From Hanstruepera flava (GTDB lineage: Bacteria; Bacteroidota; Bacteroidia; Flavobacteriales; Flavobacteriaceae), in NCBI RefSeq assembly GCF_023634025.1, contig NZ_JALJCW010000005.1:1-64000 (forward strand): a DNA stretch of 64,000 nt. The letters are read 5' to 3'. Below are positions 37,149 through 46,488 of this stretch, piece after piece (the first letter of the stretch is position 1; the number at the start of each line of letters is the position of its first letter). The notes beneath the pieces are model-generated. The model ran no database searches, was not told the origin of the DNA, and saw only the letters and a list, made by a program, of their open reading frames with translations. The translations under genes were made by a program, and so were the position numbers.

Positions 37149-38546
37149 ATGACTTTTAGAATTGAAAAAGACACCATGGGAGACGTTAAAGTTCCTGCGG
37201 ATAAACTATGGGGAGCACAAACCGAACGCTCGAGAAATAATTTTAAGATTGGTGCACCTGCATCTATGCCATTAGAAATTATATACGGTTTTGCCTATTT
37301 AAAAAAGGCCGCTGCGTATACTAATTGTGAACTTGGTGTTTTATCTGAAGACAAACGTGATTTAATTGCTCAAGTATGTGATGAAATTTTAGAAGGCAAG
37401 CATGATGACCAGTTTCCGCTTGTTATTTGGCAAACTGGTTCTGGAACACAAAGTAACATGAATGTCAATGAGGTTATTGCCAATAGAGCGCACCAAATTG
37501 CAGGACATGTTATAGGAGAAGGTGAAAAAACCATTCAACCTAACGACGATGTCAATAAATCGCAATCTTCAAACGATACATTTCCAACAGGTATGCACAT
37601 TGCTGCTTATAAAAAAGTAGTTGAAGTAACTATACCTGGAATTATTCAACTACGTAACACCTTACACAATAAATCCATTGAATTTAAAGATGTGGTTAAG
37701 ATTGGGCGAACCCATTTAATGGATGCCACTCCATTAACACTTGGGCAAGAGTTTTCAGGTTACGTATCGCAATTAGATCATGGTTTAAAAGCATTAGAAA
37801 ACACCATGCACCACCTATCTGAATTGGCTTTAGGCGGTACTGCCGTAGGAACAGGACTAAATACTCCAGATGGTTATGCCGAACTGGTTGCAAAGTATAT
37901 TGCAGAGTTTACAGACCTACCATTTATAACCGCCAAGAATAAGTTTGAGGCTCTTGCTGCTCATGACGCATTGGTTGAAACACATGGCGCTTTAAAACAG
38001 TTAGCTGTTTCTTTAAATAAAATTGCCAATGATATTCGTATGATGGCTTCTGGACCTCGGTCAGGTATTGGTGAAATAATTATACCAGCAAATGAACCTG
38101 GAAGTTCTATTATGCCCGGAAAAGTAAACCCAACACAATGCGAAGCATTAACTATGGTATGTGCACAAGTGATGGGTAATGACGTTGCCATTACCGTTGG
38201 AGGTACCCAAGGACACTACGAATTAAATGTCTTTAAACCCGTTATGGCTGCCAATGTATTGCATTCAGCACAATTATTAGGTGATGCTTGCGTAAGTTTT
38301 GATGAACATTGTGCTTCTGGCATCGAACCAAACCATGGCGTTATAAAGCAGTTGTTAAACAACTCTTTAATGCTTGTAACTGCATTAAACACTAAAATTG
38401 GTTATTACAAAGCTGCTGAAATTGCTAATACGGCTCATAAAAATGGAACTACATTAAAAGAAGAAGCTATAAACCTTGGTTATGTAACAGCTGAAGAATA
38501 TGACGAATGGGTAAAACCTGAAGATATGGTTGGTAGCCTTAAGTAA
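37149..38546 (+). CDS. fumC: class II fumarate hydratase
   Basis: A 465-residue enzyme that interconverts fumarate and malate in the TCA cycle. The superfamily signature [11 protein letters not shown] is present, as are the active-site blocks [13 protein letters not shown] and [10 protein letters not shown]. Length and N-terminus (F-R-I-E-K-D-T-M-G) fit FumC rather than argininosuccinate lyase or aspartase. Monocistronic with its own promoter. Confidence 0.93.
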   Translation: MTFRIEKDTMGDVKVPADKLWGAQTERSRNNFKIGAPASMPLEIIYGFAYLKKAAAYTNCELGVLSEDKRDLIAQVCDEILEGKHDDQFPLVIWQTGSGTQSNMNVNEVIANRAHQIAGHVIGEGEKTIQPNDDVNKSQSSNDTFPTGMHIAAYKKVVEVTIPGIIQLRNTLHNKSIEFKDVVKIGRTHLMDATPLTLGQEFSGYVSQLDHGLKALENTMHHLSELALGGTAVGTGLNTPDGYAELVAKYIAEFTDLPFITAKNKFEALAAHDALVETHGALKQLAVSLNKIANDIRMMASGPRSGIGEIIIPANEPGSSIMPGKVNPTQCEALTMVCAQVMGNDVAITVGGTQGHYELNVFKPVMAANVLHSAQLLGDACVSFDEHCASGIEPNHGVIKQLLNNSLMLVTALNTKIGYYKAAEIANTAHKNGTTLKEEAINLGYVTAEEYDEWVKPEDMVGSLK

Positions 38547-38586
38547 ATTTAAATCAGTATATTAGATGCATTAAACCAAATAAATT

Positions 38587-40020
38587 ATGAAAAAAACTTT
38601 ACTTACTTTATTTCTCTTTTTGATCTTTACTAATCTTGTGATTTCGCAAACCACATTTGTAACTCCAATTCAGAATATAGATCCGAATACAGGTGAAGAA
38701 CCTTACGAACTTGCTTCTGGTGATTTAGATAATGATGGTGATATTGACCTGGTGATGGCCACATATTGGTTTACTGGATTTGGAACGCCAACCCAAGATT
38801 ATATTAAATGGTATGAAAATGATGGTTCCGGTAATTTTTCGATTCCAACATCATCAATTGTTTCTTCGACTATTCGTTACGTCGACGGGCTTACAGTTGC
38901 CAATATAGATAATCAGTTTGGTCTTGATATTGTAGCTACTTCCGCAGTTCAAAATACGCTTGTATACTACTTAAGTGATGGTTCTGGCGGTTTTGGATCT
39001 GAAGTTGTTGTAAGCAACACCGTTACTGGTGCTGGACAAGTTTTTGCAGCTGATATCAATAATGATGGTCATACAGATTTAGCTACTGTATCCTATGACG
39101 ACAATAAATCTATTTGGTTTGCAGGTGACGGAGCAGGAAATTTTGGAACAGAACAAACTATTGAAAGTGGTAGCACCGATGGTCCATTTACTATAGAATT
39201 AGACGATTTTGATGGTGATATGGACATGGATGTTGTAATTGGGTTTTACAATACTGGAAATATTGAAATATATTACAACCAGTATATAGAAAGTGGCACA
39301 AGCACCGTGTCTTGGGTTAAGGATGCTGTTACAGTAGATTCTGGTAACTTATACTTTTTGGCAACAAAATTTGCTGATGTTAATAATGATGGAACATTGG
39401 ATGTTGTAAAGGTAGATAATTCTACAGGAGAAGTGGAATGGTTCAACAAAATTAAAAATGGTGCCTCTACGCCTAATACCATTTCAACTTCAGCCATTAT
39501 AGATAGACCGGGAGCTATAGCTGTTGCTGATATAGATGGAGATACCTATAACGATGTTATAATAACAGATTCTGGAGCTGGTGATGATGCTATTATTTGG
39601 TTTAAAGGAGCCAATAATGCCAGTCCAAGTGCAACTCCTACCTTAATTGAGGACAATAATTATCAGAATTTTGCAATAACTGTAGATGATTATGATGGTG
39701 ATACCGATTTAGATATCGCTTTTCTCGGAAATGGAAATGATACTTTAGGTTGGTATGAAAATGAACTAATTTCTTTAAGTGTTGAAGAAAATTCTGTTTC
39801 AAACATCAGCATTTACCCTAACCCCACAAATAATATCCTGAATTTTAGAAGCTCATTTAATGAGCCATTAAACTTGTCCATTTACAATTTACTAGGTCAA
39901 GTTGTGCTATCAAAAAACATTGACAATAATACGGCTTTAGATGTTTCAGAACTTTCTAGTGGAGTATATACCATTCGATTGAACAATACTAACGAAGTTA
40001 TTAAATTCATAAAAAACTAA
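38587..40020 (+). CDS. FG-GAP/VCBS repeat protein with T9SS sorting domain
   Basis: A 477-residue secreted protein. A signal peptide (residues 1-20, V-I-S-Q) precedes several FG-GAP/VCBS-type repeats (about 30-385), seen as recurring D-x-D-x-D-G-D-x-D calcium-loop motifs such as D-L-D-N-D-G-D-I-D. The last 75 residues (I-S-I-Y-P-N-P-T-N-N to S-G-V-Y-T-I-R-L) are a type A sorting domain for the type IX secretion system. The repeats probably form a beta-propeller used for adhesion or binding at the surface. Confidence 0.88.
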   Translation: MKKTLLTLFLFLIFTNLVISQTTFVTPIQNIDPNTGEEPYELASGDLDNDGDIDLVMATYWFTGFGTPTQDYIKWYENDGSGNFSIPTSSIVSSTIRYVDGLTVANIDNQFGLDIVATSAVQNTLVYYLSDGSGGFGSEVVVSNTVTGAGQVFAADINNDGHTDLATVSYDDNKSIWFAGDGAGNFGTEQTIESGSTDGPFTIELDDFDGDMDMDVVIGFYNTGNIEIYYNQYIESGTSTVSWVKDAVTVDSGNLYFLATKFADVNNDGTLDVVKVDNSTGEVEWFNKIKNGASTPNTISTSAIIDRPGAIAVADIDGDTYNDVIITDSGAGDDAIIWFKGANNASPSATPTLIEDNNYQNFAITVDDYDGDTDLDIAFLGNGNDTLGWYENELISLSVEENSVSNISIYPNPTNNILNFRSSFNEPLNLSIYNLLGQVVLSKNIDNNTALDVSELSSGVYTIRLNNTNEVIKFIKN

Positions 40021-40040
40021 AAGTCTTTATCATAAATTTT

Positions 40041-40074
40041 AAAACGCCTTCCAAAAACTTGAAGGCGTTTTTTT
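40041..40074 (+). terminator. terminator of the FG-GAP gene
   Basis: AACGCCTTC pairs with GAAGGCGTT, followed by seven T. Confidence 0.88.
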
Positions 40075-40113
40075 ATTACCTAAAAATTAATCAACTTTGA
40101 AAAAAATATTTAC

Positions 40114-41352
40114 GTGACCACATTAATAATCAACATAAAAGAACTACTTCAGGTTAGAGAATCGAACATTTCACTTGTTAAAGGTGAAGACATGAAAATC
40201 TTACCTACTTTAAAAAACGCTTATTTATTAATTGATGATGATACTATTGTTCAATATGGGGCTATGGATGAATGCAATGGAATTGAAGCCGACACCATAA
40301 TTGATGCTAAAGGAAAGATGGTTTTACCAACCTGGTGCGATTCACACACACATATTGTCTATGCTGGCAATAGAGAGCAAGAATTTGTTGATAGAATAAA
40401 TGGTTTAAGTTATGAGGAAATTGCCAACCGTGGTGGAGGAATATTAAATTCAGCCGAAAAACTGCAAAACATAAGCGAGGAAGACCTGTATTACCAATCT
40501 GCTAAACGATTGGAACAAGTCATGAAGTTAGGAACTGGAGCCATTGAAATTAAATCAGGTTATGGTTTAACCATTGAAGCCGAGCTTAAAATGTTACGTG
40601 TAATTAAGCGTTTAAAACAACACTATAATTTAAAGATTAGAGCCACGCTTTTAGCAGCGCATGCAGTCCCAAAGGAATATAAAAACAATAAAGAAGGGTT
40701 TGTTAACTTGGTTGTTGACAACATGATCCCTGAAGTAGCCAACAAAGGATTAGCAAAATATGTTGATGTTTTCTGTGAGAAAGGTTATTTTGATTTGGAA
40801 GATACCGATAGGATATTAGAAGCAGGAGCGAAATATGGTTTAATTCCAAAAATCCATGTTAATCAATTTAATGCCTTTGGAGGAGTTGCAATGGGTGTAA
40901 AGCATGACGCTTTATCAGTAGATCATTTAGAGGAATTGAATGATGAAGATATTAATGTTCTTCTTGATTCCGATACAATGCCAGTAGCATTGCCCTCATG
41001 TTCTTATTTTTTAAGTATTCCCTATACACCTGCCAGAAGAATTATAGATTCGGGATTACCATTAGCTCTTGCTACAGATTACAATCCTGGTTCTACACCT
41101 AGTGGAAACATGAATTTTGTTTTAAGTACAGCTTGCATAAAAATGAAAATGACTCCTGAAGAAGCCATTAATGCTGCTACAATTAATGGTGCCTATGCCA
41201 TGGGAATAAGCCATAGATATGGTAGTATAACAAAAGGAAAAAAGGCTAACTTAATAATTACAAAAGAAGTTCCAAGCTATAACTACTTGCCTTATGCTTT
41301 TGGTGATAATCATATAGATCAAGTTATAATAAATGGTCAATTACTATCGTAA
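40114..41352 (+). CDS. hutI: imidazolonepropionase
   Basis: A 412-residue amidohydrolase that opens imidazolone-propionate to formimino-glutamate, the third step of histidine breakdown. The metal motif D-S-H-T-H-I-V-Y-A-G and later E-I-K-S-G-Y-G-L, H-V-N-Q-F and A-T-D-Y-N-P-G are HutI marks. The start is GTG at 40114, directly after the upstream terminator. The next pathway enzyme (FTCD) is encoded 12 kb further on; hutH and hutU are not in the window. Confidence 0.92.
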   Translation: MTTLIINIKELLQVRESNISLVKGEDMKILPTLKNAYLLIDDDTIVQYGAMDECNGIEADTIIDAKGKMVLPTWCDSHTHIVYAGNREQEFVDRINGLSYEEIANRGGGILNSAEKLQNISEEDLYYQSAKRLEQVMKLGTGAIEIKSGYGLTIEAELKMLRVIKRLKQHYNLKIRATLLAAHAVPKEYKNNKEGFVNLVVDNMIPEVANKGLAKYVDVFCEKGYFDLEDTDRILEAGAKYGLIPKIHVNQFNAFGGVAMGVKHDALSVDHLEELNDEDINVLLDSDTMPVALPSCSYFLSIPYTPARRIIDSGLPLALATDYNPGSTPSGNMNFVLSTACIKMKMTPEEAINAATINGAYAMGISHRYGSITKGKKANLIITKEVPSYNYLPYAFGDNHIDQVIINGQLLS

Positions 41353-41365
41353 TTAGAATCCATAC

Positions 41366-41399
41366 AAAAGCCCGAAAACTTGATTGCTTTCGGGCTTTT
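41366..41399. terminator. bidirectional terminator
   Basis: AAAAGCCCGAAA pairs with TTTCGGGCTTTT, between hutI and the convergent coiled-coil protein gene. Confidence 0.85.
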
Positions 41400-41442
41400 C
41401 ATAATAACTAATCTATGGATATTAACTAATTAAAATGTGGTA

Positions 41443-42330
41443 TTATCGCAATGTAAATTCGGTTGTAGACACCAAATCTTTTTGGTTGAATACGTTAACA
41501 ACATAACGTCCTTTTTCAAACTTTTCGTCTCCTCTGCTCATAACATACTCACATACCTTTAAGCTTGTGTTTTCGTAATTAAACTTACTTACCAAACTAT
41601 AATTAAGTGTTTTTTCTTCAAACTGCACTTGCTCATTAACTCCCAATGTATTGTTCTTAGGGTCTATAACTTGAACATATAATTCCTGCTCACCAGATTC
41701 AACCAAAGTGTTTTTTGGTACTGTAAAGCATACTCTAATTTTATCTGAACGTTTTGCACGCTCTGTAGGTATTAATTTACCAGATGTACGCTCAATAACA
41801 CCTTCTCCTGTTAAATTAACGGCACCAAGAACAGAAGCATTTTCAACTACTTCGGCTAAAGCCGTATTTTGAACCAATAACGAATCAGTAAACATTGTAC
41901 GCTCTTCAAGACGTATTTTTGTACTGTCTAAAGAAACAGCAAGTAATTCGTTTTCAATTTTTAAACGATCGTTTTCAGTTAAAAGAACATCCATTTCCTT
42001 TTGTAGAGCTAAATATTTAGACTTGTAACGGTACAAACTCTTAACGTTAGTTTCAGATACTTTTAAAGAATCTATAAGTCCTTGAATACGGTCTTTAGCT
42101 TCTACCAACTTATTGTTAGCAATCTCATTCTCGCCTATTACAATATCATATTGCTTGGCCATATTGCTTAAATCCTGCATGACCAATTCCTTTTCCTGTT
42201 GCAGTTGTGCTTCATTTTCCTTTTTTTCCTTGTACAATTTAGAAGTATAGAACCCGGTAGCTATAAATAGTACCAAAGCAATTCCTAATGCTACTTTTAA
42301 TCCTGTGCTGTTTTTACTGTTATTCTCCAT
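41443..42330 (-). CDS. membrane-anchored coiled-coil protein
   Basis: A 295-residue protein with a single N-terminal membrane helix (about 12-29) and then a long Glu/Lys/Leu-rich coiled coil (about 33-170). A beta-rich C-terminal domain (about 185-295) contains K-I-R-V-C-F-T-V-P-K-N and ends G-R-Y-V-V-N-V-F. Topology suggests a periplasmic coiled coil. I recall similar unnamed proteins in flavobacteria, but no function. It is monocistronic. Confidence 0.65.
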   Translation of the reverse strand: MENNSKNSTGLKVALGIALVLFIATGFYTSKLYKEKKENEAQLQQEKELVMQDLSNMAKQYDIVIGENEIANNKLVEAKDRIQGLIDSLKVSETNVKSLYRYKSKYLALQKEMDVLLTENDRLKIENELLAVSLDSTKIRLEERTMFTDSLLVQNTALAEVVENASVLGAVNLTGEGVIERTSGKLIPTERAKRSDKIRVCFTVPKNTLVESGEQELYVQVIDPKNNTLGVNEQVQFEEKTLNYSLVSKFNYENTSLKVCEYVMSRGDEKFEKGRYVVNVFNQKDLVSTTEFTLR

Positions 42331-42644
42331 GTTAACTTGTTTTTAGATTTAGTTTTTTTAATGTTAAATTATTTTAAAAGTATTTTTTGCATACTTTTAC
42401 TTTTTCGTTTTCTAACGCATTAAAAACCTGTTCGGTCTGAAATTATATTTTAGGGAACAAATCAAAATTGTTATCCAAACTTACAAGTATATACGTGCAA
42501 CTTAAATTTTTGGATGTTTACAGTATTATTTTGGGTATTAAAATGCTTTTACAGTATTAGTAAACACTATAAAAACTAATGTTTAAAAAGATTGAGTCAC
42601 AACACTTAAAGTTTTGTTAAACATGAAAAACAATAGATTACCCT
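42331..42644. other. 314-base divergent intergenic region
   Basis: This AT-rich region separates two divergently transcribed genes. It has no ORF of note. It contains the direct repeat TTTACAGTATTA at 42517-42528 and 42548-42559, 31 bp apart (three helical turns), on the side of the downstream acetyltransferase gene. A weak -7 box for the minus-strand gene may be at 42375-42382 (TACTTTTA on the minus strand). Confidence 0.45.
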
Positions 42645-43112
42645 ATGGAGATTAATATAATTCCTTTTAGATTAATTTATGCTAAAGACTTTTATGATCT
42701 TAATATTGAATGGTTAAAAACCTATTTTTATGTTGAACCGTTTGATGAAGAAGTGTTAAGCAATCCTGAAACCCATATCATTAACAAGGGTGGGCATATC
42801 TTTTTTGCTATATCTGAAGATGAAATTCTTGGAACTGTTGCTTTAATGCCCACAAATGATTCCAAAATTTTTGAACTCACGAAAATGGCAGTTTTACCAA
42901 AGTTAAGAGGATTAAAAATTGGACAGAAGCTTATGAATCATTGTATAGATTTTGCAAAAAAAAATAACTTTAAAGCACTAATGTTATACTCTAACACAAA
43001 ATTAGAAAACGCTATTTATATTTATAGAAAATATGGTTTTATTGAAGTTCCAGTGGAAGAGAACTCTCCATATGAGCGCAGTAATATTAAAATGATTTTA
43101 AAATTTAACTAG
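42645..43112 (+). CDS. GNAT family N-acetyltransferase
   Basis: A 155-residue GNAT enzyme. The acetyl-CoA loop is in M-A-V-L-P-K-L-R-G-L-K-I-G-Q-K-L-M, following strand beta-4, and the C-terminal Y-I-Y-R-K-Y-G-F is typical. Substrate is unknown. It may be co-transcribed with the metallo-beta-lactamase-fold gene 28 bases downstream. Confidence 0.82.
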   Translation: MEINIIPFRLIYAKDFYDLNIEWLKTYFYVEPFDEEVLSNPETHIINKGGHIFFAISEDEILGTVALMPTNDSKIFELTKMAVLPKLRGLKIGQKLMNHCIDFAKKNNFKALMLYSNTKLENAIYIYRKYGFIEVPVEENSPYERSNIKMILKFN

Positions 43113-43140
43113 CTTTACAAAAGACTAAGTATTAAGGATT

Positions 43141-44046
43141 ATGAAAAAATATATTTATTCATTAGTTACATTATTTATGTTTTTTAGCTGTAAAACTGAT
43201 AAAAAGCATGACGTTATTGAACCTGTAGAAGAAATAGTTGCTGATACGCTGATAGTTGAAGAATCCATTGAAGAACCAAGAATAGACTCAATAATTGAAG
43301 TTGAAAAAAAAGTTAAAAAACCTAAAGAAGTATTACAAAAACCTATAGAGCCGTTTAAAAATTACCTTGTAGAATCTGATATCACCATTACTCCTATCAA
43401 TCATGGCACCCTAGTAATTGAATATAATGGAGCTGTTATTTATGTAGATCCAGTAGGCGGTAAAGATGCTTTTGCCAACCATAAGTCTCCCAATTTTATT
43501 TTAATAACGGATATACATGGTGATCATTTAAATGTAGAAACTTTAAACGCTATTAATACACCCAATACTATAATTATTGGACCTAAAGCCGTTAAGGAAA
43601 AACTACCTCAATTGCTTCAAAAGAACTTTACCACATTATTTAGTGGATTGAGTCGAGGGTTTACAACATCAAAAATGGCTTTAGATGTTGAAGGCGTAGC
43701 CATGTATAATATTCGTGAAGAGGCTAAACAATTCCATCCCAAAGGACGTGGACTTGGTTATATTCTTACCTTGAACAACAAACGTATTTACATATCTGGA
43801 GATACAGAGGATACTTTTGAAATGCGCCAACTTAAAAATATTGATATCGCTTTAGTTTGCATGAACTTACCTTACACCATGCCTGTTTCAAGTGCTGCAG
43901 ATGCCGTATTAGCTTTTAAACCTAAAAAAGTATTGCCTTACCACTATCGAGGCACTAATGGTTTAAGTGACGTAAAAAAATTCAAACGTTTAGTGAATTC
44001 AAAAAATAGAAATATTAAAGTTATTCAATTAAACTGGTATGACTAG
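43141..44046 (+). CDS. metallo-beta-lactamase-fold lipoprotein (UlaG-like)
   Basis: A 301-residue envelope lipoprotein (F-F-S-C, Cys17). It has a Glu/Pro/Lys-rich linker (about 25-75) and then an MBL-fold domain of the UlaG-like type. The metal motif reads T-D-I-H-G-D-H-L-N, so the first His of H-x-H-x-D-H is Asp. I-S-G-D-T-E-D and P-Y-H-Y-R supply further ligands. The linker probably spans the periplasm or lifts the domain off the membrane. Substrate is unknown. Confidence 0.78.
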   Translation: MKKYIYSLVTLFMFFSCKTDKKHDVIEPVEEIVADTLIVEESIEEPRIDSIIEVEKKVKKPKEVLQKPIEPFKNYLVESDITITPINHGTLVIEYNGAVIYVDPVGGKDAFANHKSPNFILITDIHGDHLNVETLNAINTPNTIIIGPKAVKEKLPQLLQKNFTTLFSGLSRGFTTSKMALDVEGVAMYNIREEAKQFHPKGRGLGYILTLNNKRIYISGDTEDTFEMRQLKNIDIALVCMNLPYTMPVSSAADAVLAFKPKKVLPYHYRGTNGLSDVKKFKRLVNSKNRNIKVIQLNWYD

Positions 44047-44086
44047 CTTAATTGCATGATTTATAGTTGATTAATAATTTTTTGTT

Positions 44087-44094
44087 TATATTTG
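44087..44094 (+). promoter_or_regulatory. promoter of the 82-residue protein gene
   Basis: TATATTTG -7 box with TTG at 44067-44069, 17 bases upstream, and ATG 44124 downstream. One of the clearest two-part promoters in the window. Confidence 0.5.
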
Positions 44095-44123
44095 ATACGC
44101 TATAACCCCAATTTGCACCTACA

Positions 44124-44372
44124 ATGATTCATATAATTCGTATATCGGTTTACCCTCTTTTTGTACTTCTAGAACAGTTGAGCATTGTAAAGATGCTTGC
44201 CATTACTGTAGTTTTTTTCTTGATTTTATTAATTCTCGGAATTAGAAAATCCTATAAACTAAAAAAAGAAAACGAACGCTTAAATGAATTAAGCACAAGT
44301 CTTTTAGATGAAGAAGAAAAACCTTATACCGATTTTACCGAGGGACATTTATACGACAACACTAATAAATAA
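44124..44372 (+). CDS. 82-residue membrane protein
   Basis: A small unrecognised protein with one clear membrane helix (about 23-40, I-T-V-V-F-F-L-I-L-L-I-L) and a hydrophobic N-terminus. It has a charged Lys/Glu-rich segment and an acidic tail ending F-T-E-G-H-L-Y-D-N. A good promoter upstream and a strong terminator just past the stop support it as a real gene. Confidence 0.65.
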   Translation: MIHIIRISVYPLFVLLEQLSIVKMLAITVVFFLILLILGIRKSYKLKKENERLNELSTSLLDEEEKPYTDFTEGHLYDNTNK

Positions 44373-44374
44373 AG

Positions 44375-44402
44375 AAAAAGCCTGCAATTGCAGGCTTTTT
44401 TT
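44375..44402. terminator. bidirectional terminator
   Basis: AAAAAGCCTGCAATTGCAGGCTTTTTTT is a perfect palindrome between two convergent genes. Its right edge overlaps the ettA stop codon. Confidence 0.92.
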
Positions 44403-46092
44403 ATCTCACTAATTTTTTATACTTAATACGCTTTGGCATTAAATCACCACCAAGGCGTTTCTTTTTATTCTCTTCATAATCACTAAAACTTCCTTCAAAG
44501 AAATAGACTTGAGAATCTCCTTCAAAAGCTAATATGTGTGTACAAATACGATCTAAAAACCATCTATCGTGGGAAATAATAACAGCACAGCCGGCGAAGT
44601 TTTCAAGACCTTCCTCTAACGCTCTTAATGTATTGACATCAAGATCATTAGTAGGTTCATCTAAAAGTAATACATTACCTTCCTCTTTTAGTGTCATAGC
44701 CAGGTGTAATCGGTTACGTTCACCACCAGACAATAAATCTACCTTCTTGTTTTGTTCACTTCCAGAGAAGTTAAAACGGCTTAAATAGGCACGAGAATTA
44801 ACTTGCCTTCCGCCCATCATGATTAACTCTTGCTCGTCACTAAAATTTTGCCAAATGGTTTTGTTAGGGTCAATATTTGAATGACTTTGATCGACATAAG
44901 CGATTTTAGCTGTTTCACCAACAATAAACTCGCCTTTATCAGGTTGTTCCTCTCCCATAATCATTCTAAAAATAGTTGTTTTACCAGCACCATTTGGCCC
45001 AATAATACCAACTATTCCAGCTTGAGGAAGGTTGAAATTTAAATCATCATATAATAACTTATCATCATAACCTTTAGAAACACCTTTTGCCTCAATAACA
45101 TTGGTACCTAATCGTGGGCCGTTTGGAATATATACTTCAAGCTTTTCATCCAGTTGTTTTTGGTCTTGACTCATGAGCTTGTCATAATTTTTCAAACGTG
45201 CTTTTTGTTTAGTTTGACGACCTTTAGCACCTTGTCTTACCCATTCCAACTCTCGTTCTAAAGTTTTTTGACGTTTAGAAGCTGCTTTACCCTCTTGAGC
45301 CATGCGTTTAGATTTCTGGTCTAACCATGATGAATAGTTTCCTTTCCATGGTATACCTTCTCCTCTATCTAACTCTAAAATCCAACCAGCAACATTATCT
45401 AAAAAGTATCTGTCATGCGTTACTGCTATAACAGTTCCTTTATATTGTGCCAAATGATGTTCTAACCAATGTACCGATTCTGCATCCAAATGGTTTGTGG
45501 GCTCATCTAATAATAATACATCTGGTTCTTGCAACAGTAAACGACATAAAGCAACACGTCTTCGCTCTCCTCCTGATAAAACACCTATTTTCTTATCACC
45601 TTCAGGAGTTCTCAAGGCATCCATTGCAATCTCAAGCTTGGTATCCAATTCCCATGCATTAGCTGCATCAATCTGATCTTGCAGCTCTGCCTGACGGTTC
45701 ATTAATTTTTCCATTTTGTCCGGATTAGAATATACCTCTTCCAAACCAAACATATCGTTAATTTTATTGTATTCATCTAGTATAGCTACTGTTTCTGCAG
45801 CACCTTCACGAACGACATCCATGACTGTTTTTTCATCATCCAAATGAGGTTCTTGTTCTAAATACCCTACAGAATAACCTGGTGAAAACACAACATCACC
45901 TTGATAGTTTTTATCTACACCTGCAATAATTTTAAGCAATGTAGATTTACCAGAACCATTTAGACCAAGAATTCCAATTTTAGCACCATAGAAAAAACTT
46001 AAATAAATGTTTTTTAAAACTGGTGTATTGGCACTTTGAAATGTCTTGGTAACTCCAGACATTGAAAATATTACTTTCTTATCGTCACTCAT
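44401..46092 (-). CDS. ettA: energy-dependent translational throttle protein, ABC-F ATPase
   Basis: A 563-residue ABC-F protein with two ATPase domains and no membrane part. The Walker A motifs are G-L-N-G-S-G-K-S-T and G-P-N-G-A-G-K-T-T; the signatures are L-S-G-G-E-R-R-R and L-S-G-G-E-R-N-R; each is followed by L-L-L-D-E-P-T-N. Length and the arm/linker pattern fit EttA, which binds the ribosomal E site and gates early elongation by ATP level. Upstream is a large inverted repeat (46123-46177). Confidence 0.9.
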   Translation of the reverse strand: MSDDKKVIFSMSGVTKTFQSANTPVLKNIYLSFFYGAKIGILGLNGSGKSTLLKIIAGVDKNYQGDVVFSPGYSVGYLEQEPHLDDEKTVMDVVREGAAETVAILDEYNKINDMFGLEEVYSNPDKMEKLMNRQAELQDQIDAANAWELDTKLEIAMDALRTPEGDKKIGVLSGGERRRVALCRLLLQEPDVLLLDEPTNHLDAESVHWLEHHLAQYKGTVIAVTHDRYFLDNVAGWILELDRGEGIPWKGNYSSWLDQKSKRMAQEGKAASKRQKTLERELEWVRQGAKGRQTKQKARLKNYDKLMSQDQKQLDEKLEVYIPNGPRLGTNVIEAKGVSKGYDDKLLYDDLNFNLPQAGIVGIIGPNGAGKTTIFRMIMGEEQPDKGEFIVGETAKIAYVDQSHSNIDPNKTIWQNFSDEQELIMMGGRQVNSRAYLSRFNFSGSEQNKKVDLLSGGERNRLHLAMTLKEEGNVLLLDEPTNDLDVNTLRALEEGLENFAGCAVIISHDRWFLDRICTHILAFEGDSQVYFFEGSFSDYEENKKKRLGGDLMPKRIKYKKLVR

Positions 46093-46122
46093 TATACTCG
46101 TTCTTTTATTTATATTTTTTAC

Positions 46123-46177
46123 AACTTATAATTCAAAATACTTGTGGTACAAGTTATTTATTTTGAATTTATAAGTT
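46123..46177. repeat. 55-base extended inverted repeat
   Basis: Left arm 46123-46140 and right arm 46159-46177 are complementary over 18 bases with one bulged base. Inside them ACTTGT-GGT-ACAAGT forms a second perfect stem. It lies between a small membrane protein gene and ettA, both on the minus strand. It could be a terminator/attenuator RNA or a dispersed palindromic element. A second hairpin, ACCCA-TTGCT-TGGGT, adjoins at 46178-46192. Confidence 0.6.
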
Positions 46178-46197
46178 ACCCATTGCTTGGGTTATTA

Positions 46198-46380
46198 TTA
46201 CACTCGCCCTTTTAATGCGTTAAACACCCAAGCTATAGAGAAAAAGCCTAAACCTACTGCTGCAAACCCCCAGCCTGCAACCTCGTCGTATCTAAATGCT
46301 CCTAAAGCTATTAAACCTAATCCTACAAAAATCATAATCCATGTAGCCCAAGCTAACACAGTGTTTTTATTCATCGCCAT
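46198..46380 (-). CDS. CAL67264 family membrane protein
   Basis: A 60-residue protein with two membrane helices. The block F-R-Y-D-E-V-A-G-W-G-F-A-A-V-G and the end A-W-V-F-N-A-L-K-G-R-V match what I recall as the CAL67264 family, named after a Gramella protein and found throughout flavobacteria. Function is unknown. ATG 46380 gives M-A-M-N-K-N; a longer frame to 46449 runs through the upstream terminator and is rejected. Confidence 0.75.
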   Translation of the reverse strand: MAMNKNTVLAWATWIMIFVGLGLIALGAFRYDEVAGWGFAAVGLGFFSIAWVFNALKGRV

Positions 46381-46440
46381 AATCTTGTTTTTATATTTTT
46401 TGATAGTTAGTCGAAATACAAATATCGTGTTTTTAAACAA

Positions 46441-46468
46441 AAAAAGCATCAGACTTCTGATGCTTTTA
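46441..46468 (-). terminator. terminator of the MarR-pirin operon
   Basis: AGCATCAGA-CT-TCTGATGCT stem with flanking A and T runs, 20 bases past the pirin stop. Nearly the same stem as 31523-31551. Confidence 0.85.
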
Positions 46469-46488
46469 TATTGGTTTTTGTAAACCTC

